From: Labilithrix sp.
GTDB taxonomy: Bacteria; Myxococcota_A; Polyangia; Polyangiales; Polyangiaceae
Length of the DNA stretch: 64,000 bases
Assembly (NCBI GenBank): GCA_019637155.1
Contig: JAHBWE010000007.1
Location: 310,001-374,000, forward strand
Direction of reading: 5' to 3'
In this document: positions 62,224 through 64,000 of the stretch, piece by piece
How positions within the stretch are numbered: the first letter of the stretch is position 1
Layout of the letters: every line of letters begins with the position of its first letter
Notes under the pieces: model-generated
Told to the model about the DNA's origin: nothing
The model's input: the letters and a program-made list of their open reading frames with translations, nothing else
The model's database searches: none
Translations under genes and position numbers: made by a program

Positions 62224-63060
62224 TCATCGAACGATCGTGCGCAAGCATCGATCGGTCTGGGCGACGTAGCCGGAGCCGAAGATCGCGACGTGCACGAGCA
62301 GGAAGTAGAGCTGGTAGAGCGCGACGCGATCGGTGTGGCCGGGGAGGAGAGGGAAGCTCTCCTCGTACGCGTCGAAGGTGCGGCGCGGGAAGCCGCCGAA
62401 GAGGCGCATCATCGCGAGGTCGAGCTCGCGCGCGCCGCCGGAGACGGCGGGATCGAAGACGCAGGGCGTGCCATCTCCCGCCGCGCACGCGTTTCCGGAC
62501 CAGAGATCGCCGTGCAGGCGCGCGGGCGGCTCGGCGTCGCCGACGAGCTCCTCCATCCGCTCCGCGACGCGGTCGACGAGCGCGCGCGTGCTCGCCTCGA
62601 GGTCACAGCGCTCCGCGAGCGCGAGGATCCTTTCGTCGCGATAGAAGTCCGCCCAGCGAGCGTGCGGGGTGTTGCGCTGCTCGGTGAGCCCGATGAAGTT
62701 GTCGCGATCGAGACCGAACGACGGCGCGCCGCTTCGATGCAGCTCGGCCAACGCGTGTCCGAAGCGCTCGGCGGAGGCGCCGTCCAGGGCGCGGAGCTCG
62801 AGCGCCTCCAGCACGAGGAAGTCGTCGCCGCGCGCGAGCACGTCGGGCACGCGGAGCGCGCGAGGGCCGCGCAGGAAGGCGAGCCCGTGCTCCTCGGCGT
62901 CGACCATCGCCCGAGCGCGCCGATCATGCGGCGCCTTCACGAAGACGCGCCTCCCGTCGCAGAGCTCCACCACGCCCGCGCTCGGCGGCGACGATGCGTC
63001 GCGCGGGCGCGAGCCGAGCGCGCGCTCGAGCGTCGTCGCGAACGTCGGCGCGGCCGTCAC
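62224..63060 (-). CDS. Fructosamine kinase-like protein
   Basis: Protein of 278 residues of the fructosamine-3-kinase/APH fold. The family phosphorylates sugar-protein adducts (deglycation) or related small molecules in the cytoplasm. Evidence: RRVFVKAPHD (ATP Lys), HALAELHRSGAPSFGLDRDN, NFIGLTEQRN, catalytic loop LHGDLWSGNA, metal-binding FDPAVSGGARELDLAMMRLF and FDAYEESFPL. The GTG at 63060 overlaps the upstream stop as GTGA, so it is coupled to the low-molecular-weight phosphatase gene. That pairing is well known in bacteria and suggests joint action on phosphorylated adducts. Confidence 0.9.
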   Translation of the reverse strand: MTAAPTFATTLERALGSRPRDASSPPSAGVVELCDGRRVFVKAPHDRRARAMVDAEEHGLAFLRGPRALRVPDVLARGDDFLVLEALELRALDGASAERFGHALAELHRSGAPSFGLDRDNFIGLTEQRNTPHARWADFYRDERILALAERCDLEASTRALVDRVAERMEELVGDAEPPARLHGDLWSGNACAAGDGTPCVFDPAVSGGARELDLAMMRLFGGFPRRTFDAYEESFPLLPGHTDRVALYQLYFLLVHVAIFGSGYVAQTDRCLRTIVR

Positions 63061-63548
63061 AGCGCGTGCTTCCGGCGGAGGCCGGCGAGGAGCGCCGTGC
63101 AAGCCTCGACGCAGATGTCGACGACCTCCTCGAAGCCCTCGCGCTCTCCGTAATAGGGATCGGGCACGTCCGCGTCGCGTGGACCGTCGAGCACGTGGTC
63201 TCGTGCGAGCGAGATCTTCGCCTTCATCGCGTCGGTCGACGCGAGCCGAAGGAGGGACTCTACGTGCGTCGTGTCCATCGCGACGACGTAGTCGAAGCGA
63301 TCGAAGTGGTGCGCCTTCCAGTGCTGGGCGCGGCTCTCGAGGCGATAACCGCGCGCCTCCGCGGCGCGGATGGTGCGCGGATCGGGGCGCTCGCCGACGT
63401 GCCAGCTCCCGATTCCGAAGCTCTCGACGTGAAAGGTATGCGCGAGCCCAGCCTCCGCGACGAGCTTCTTGAAGACTCCCTCCGCCGTAGGCGACCGGCA
63501 GATGTTCCCGGAACAGACGAAGCAGACTCGGATCTTCCCGTCGCTCAC
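63057..63548 (-). CDS. Low-molecular-weight phosphotyrosine phosphatase
   Basis: Protein of 163 residues. The phosphate-binding loop VCSGNICRSP gives C12-x5-R18-S, and the general acid is Asp in VPDPYYGE near residue 133. Other family text is AEGVFKKLVAEAGL, SFGIGSWHVGERPD, SRAQHW and FDYVVAMDTTH. It acts on phosphotyrosine or small phosphate esters in the cytoplasm. ATG 63548 is the start; the stop is shared with the GTG start of the fructosamine-kinase-like gene. Confidence 0.94.
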   Translation of the reverse strand: MSDGKIRVCFVCSGNICRSPTAEGVFKKLVAEAGLAHTFHVESFGIGSWHVGERPDPRTIRAAEARGYRLESRAQHWKAHHFDRFDYVVAMDTTHVESLLRLASTDAMKAKISLARDHVLDGPRDADVPDPYYGEREGFEEVVDICVEACTALLAGLRRKHAL

Positions 63549-63641
63549 ACCTCTTGTTTATCCTGAAACGACGGAAACAAGCTCGCGCAGAGTGTTTACG
63601 GCACCGTGTTCCGACCTGCCGGCACGAGCCAGCTCTCGCGG

Positions 63642-64000
63642 TCAGAAGGCCGTCGACGGGATCCGTACGGGCTGCGTGCCCGCGTCACCGTCGCCGAGCG
63701 TGCCGTCTGCATGACGCGCGGAGATGTCCAGGACGTTCGGACCAGACTCCTCATCGAAGCGCCAGTAGCCGACGAGACCGGGCTCGTTGCCGGTGAGCGG
63801 CTTCCCCATCGTCGCCTGGATCTCCGCTGCCGTTCGGACGACGTTCCAGGCGCGGACCTCGTCGATGCTCCCCTCGAAGAAGTGAGCATTACCGAAATTC
63901 GCGCCGATATCCATGTTGGGATTCGCCGTGAGGGAAGTCGTGCTCATGCCGGACGGCGTCCCGTCCACCACGCCGTTCACAAAGAGGGTGACGGTCCCCG
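63642..64000 (-). CDS. LamG-domain protein, N-terminus cut by window edge
   Basis: The C-terminal 119 residues of a larger protein; the frame is open past 64000. The text is the second half of a concanavalin A/LamG jelly roll: TLFVNGVVDGTPSG, IGANFGNAHFFEGSIDEVRA and WNVVRTAAEIQATMGKPLTG. A short closing segment follows (GLVGYWRFDEESG, VLDISARHADG) that looks like the start of a second LamG copy. Such domains usually bind surface sugars. Export signals would lie outside the window. Confidence 0.85.
   Translation of the reverse strand, partial: GTVTLFVNGVVDGTPSGMSTTSLTANPNMDIGANFGNAHFFEGSIDEVRAWNVVRTAAEIQATMGKPLTGNEPGLVGYWRFDEESGPNVLDISARHADGTLGDGDAGTQPVRIPSTAF

Overview
The window is very GC-rich (roughly 70 percent by eye) with strongly GC-biased third codon positions. 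It is dense in lipoproteins, Ser/Thr kinases, two-component proteins and C-terminal tails of the MYXO-CTERM type (Cys-Gly box, hydrophobic stretch, Arg cluster). That set points to a myxobacterium, most likely Polyangiales. This is inference from gene content; no rRNA or tRNA gene is present to confirm it.

Layout. 1-10745: exported proteins of mostly unknown role (a vWA lipoprotein cut by the window edge, a BPI/TULIP-like lipoprotein, a beta-barrel protein, an APP1-type HAD phosphatase lipoprotein) plus Hsp20 and a PNPOx-like protein. 10876-19037: more cell-surface genes, including an FGE-fold protein with a MYXO-CTERM-like tail, a frameshifted alkaline-phosphatase-superfamily membrane enzyme, an N-terminally short M23 peptidase and a lipoprotein built from exact 321-bp tandem repeats. 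19116-23617: a signalling cluster of a hybrid histidine kinase, a receiver-Ser/Thr-kinase fusion and a single-domain response regulator. 23819-27745: HMG-CoA synthase (mvaS), a LamG lipoprotein, then a fatty acid desaturase overlapping a PhnD-like binding protein behind an AT-rich, possibly leaderless promoter. 27742-33722: Ig-like/chitobiase-C lipoprotein, PEGA protein and kinase, then a diheme lipoprotein. 33719-41807: a 1409-residue propeller/SUKH/HEAT protein with two polyacidic tracts, a zinc-ribbon remnant, small proteins and a PilZ-like/kinase/HEAT protein. 41846-52699: DUF4336, PEGA-like lipoprotein, Xaa-Pro aminopeptidase, Cys-rich lipoprotein, parallel-beta-helix protein, TSP3-amidohydrolase, membrane protein, cyclophilin.

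52713-61562 is the most rearranged part. A sigma54 activator and a Ser/Thr kinase, both missing their 5' ends, abut head to head; a frameshifted lipoprotein precedes an acyl-CoA dehydrogenase; a TacAT-like toxin-antitoxin pair has a visible promoter and operator; a decayed gene follows; then a PHP-type metallohydrolase; then a DUF559 nuclease-like gene whose upstream region and first 13 codons are tandemly duplicated. 61583-64000 carries an AgmX-like protein, a fructosamine-kinase-like protein translationally coupled to a low-molecular-weight tyrosine phosphatase, and a LamG protein cut by the window edge.

Few genes here form a recognisable metabolic pathway. The window reads as envelope, signalling and accessory DNA with several genes in decay. 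Start codons were mostly chosen by signal peptides, ribosome binding sites and overlaps with the preceding gene.
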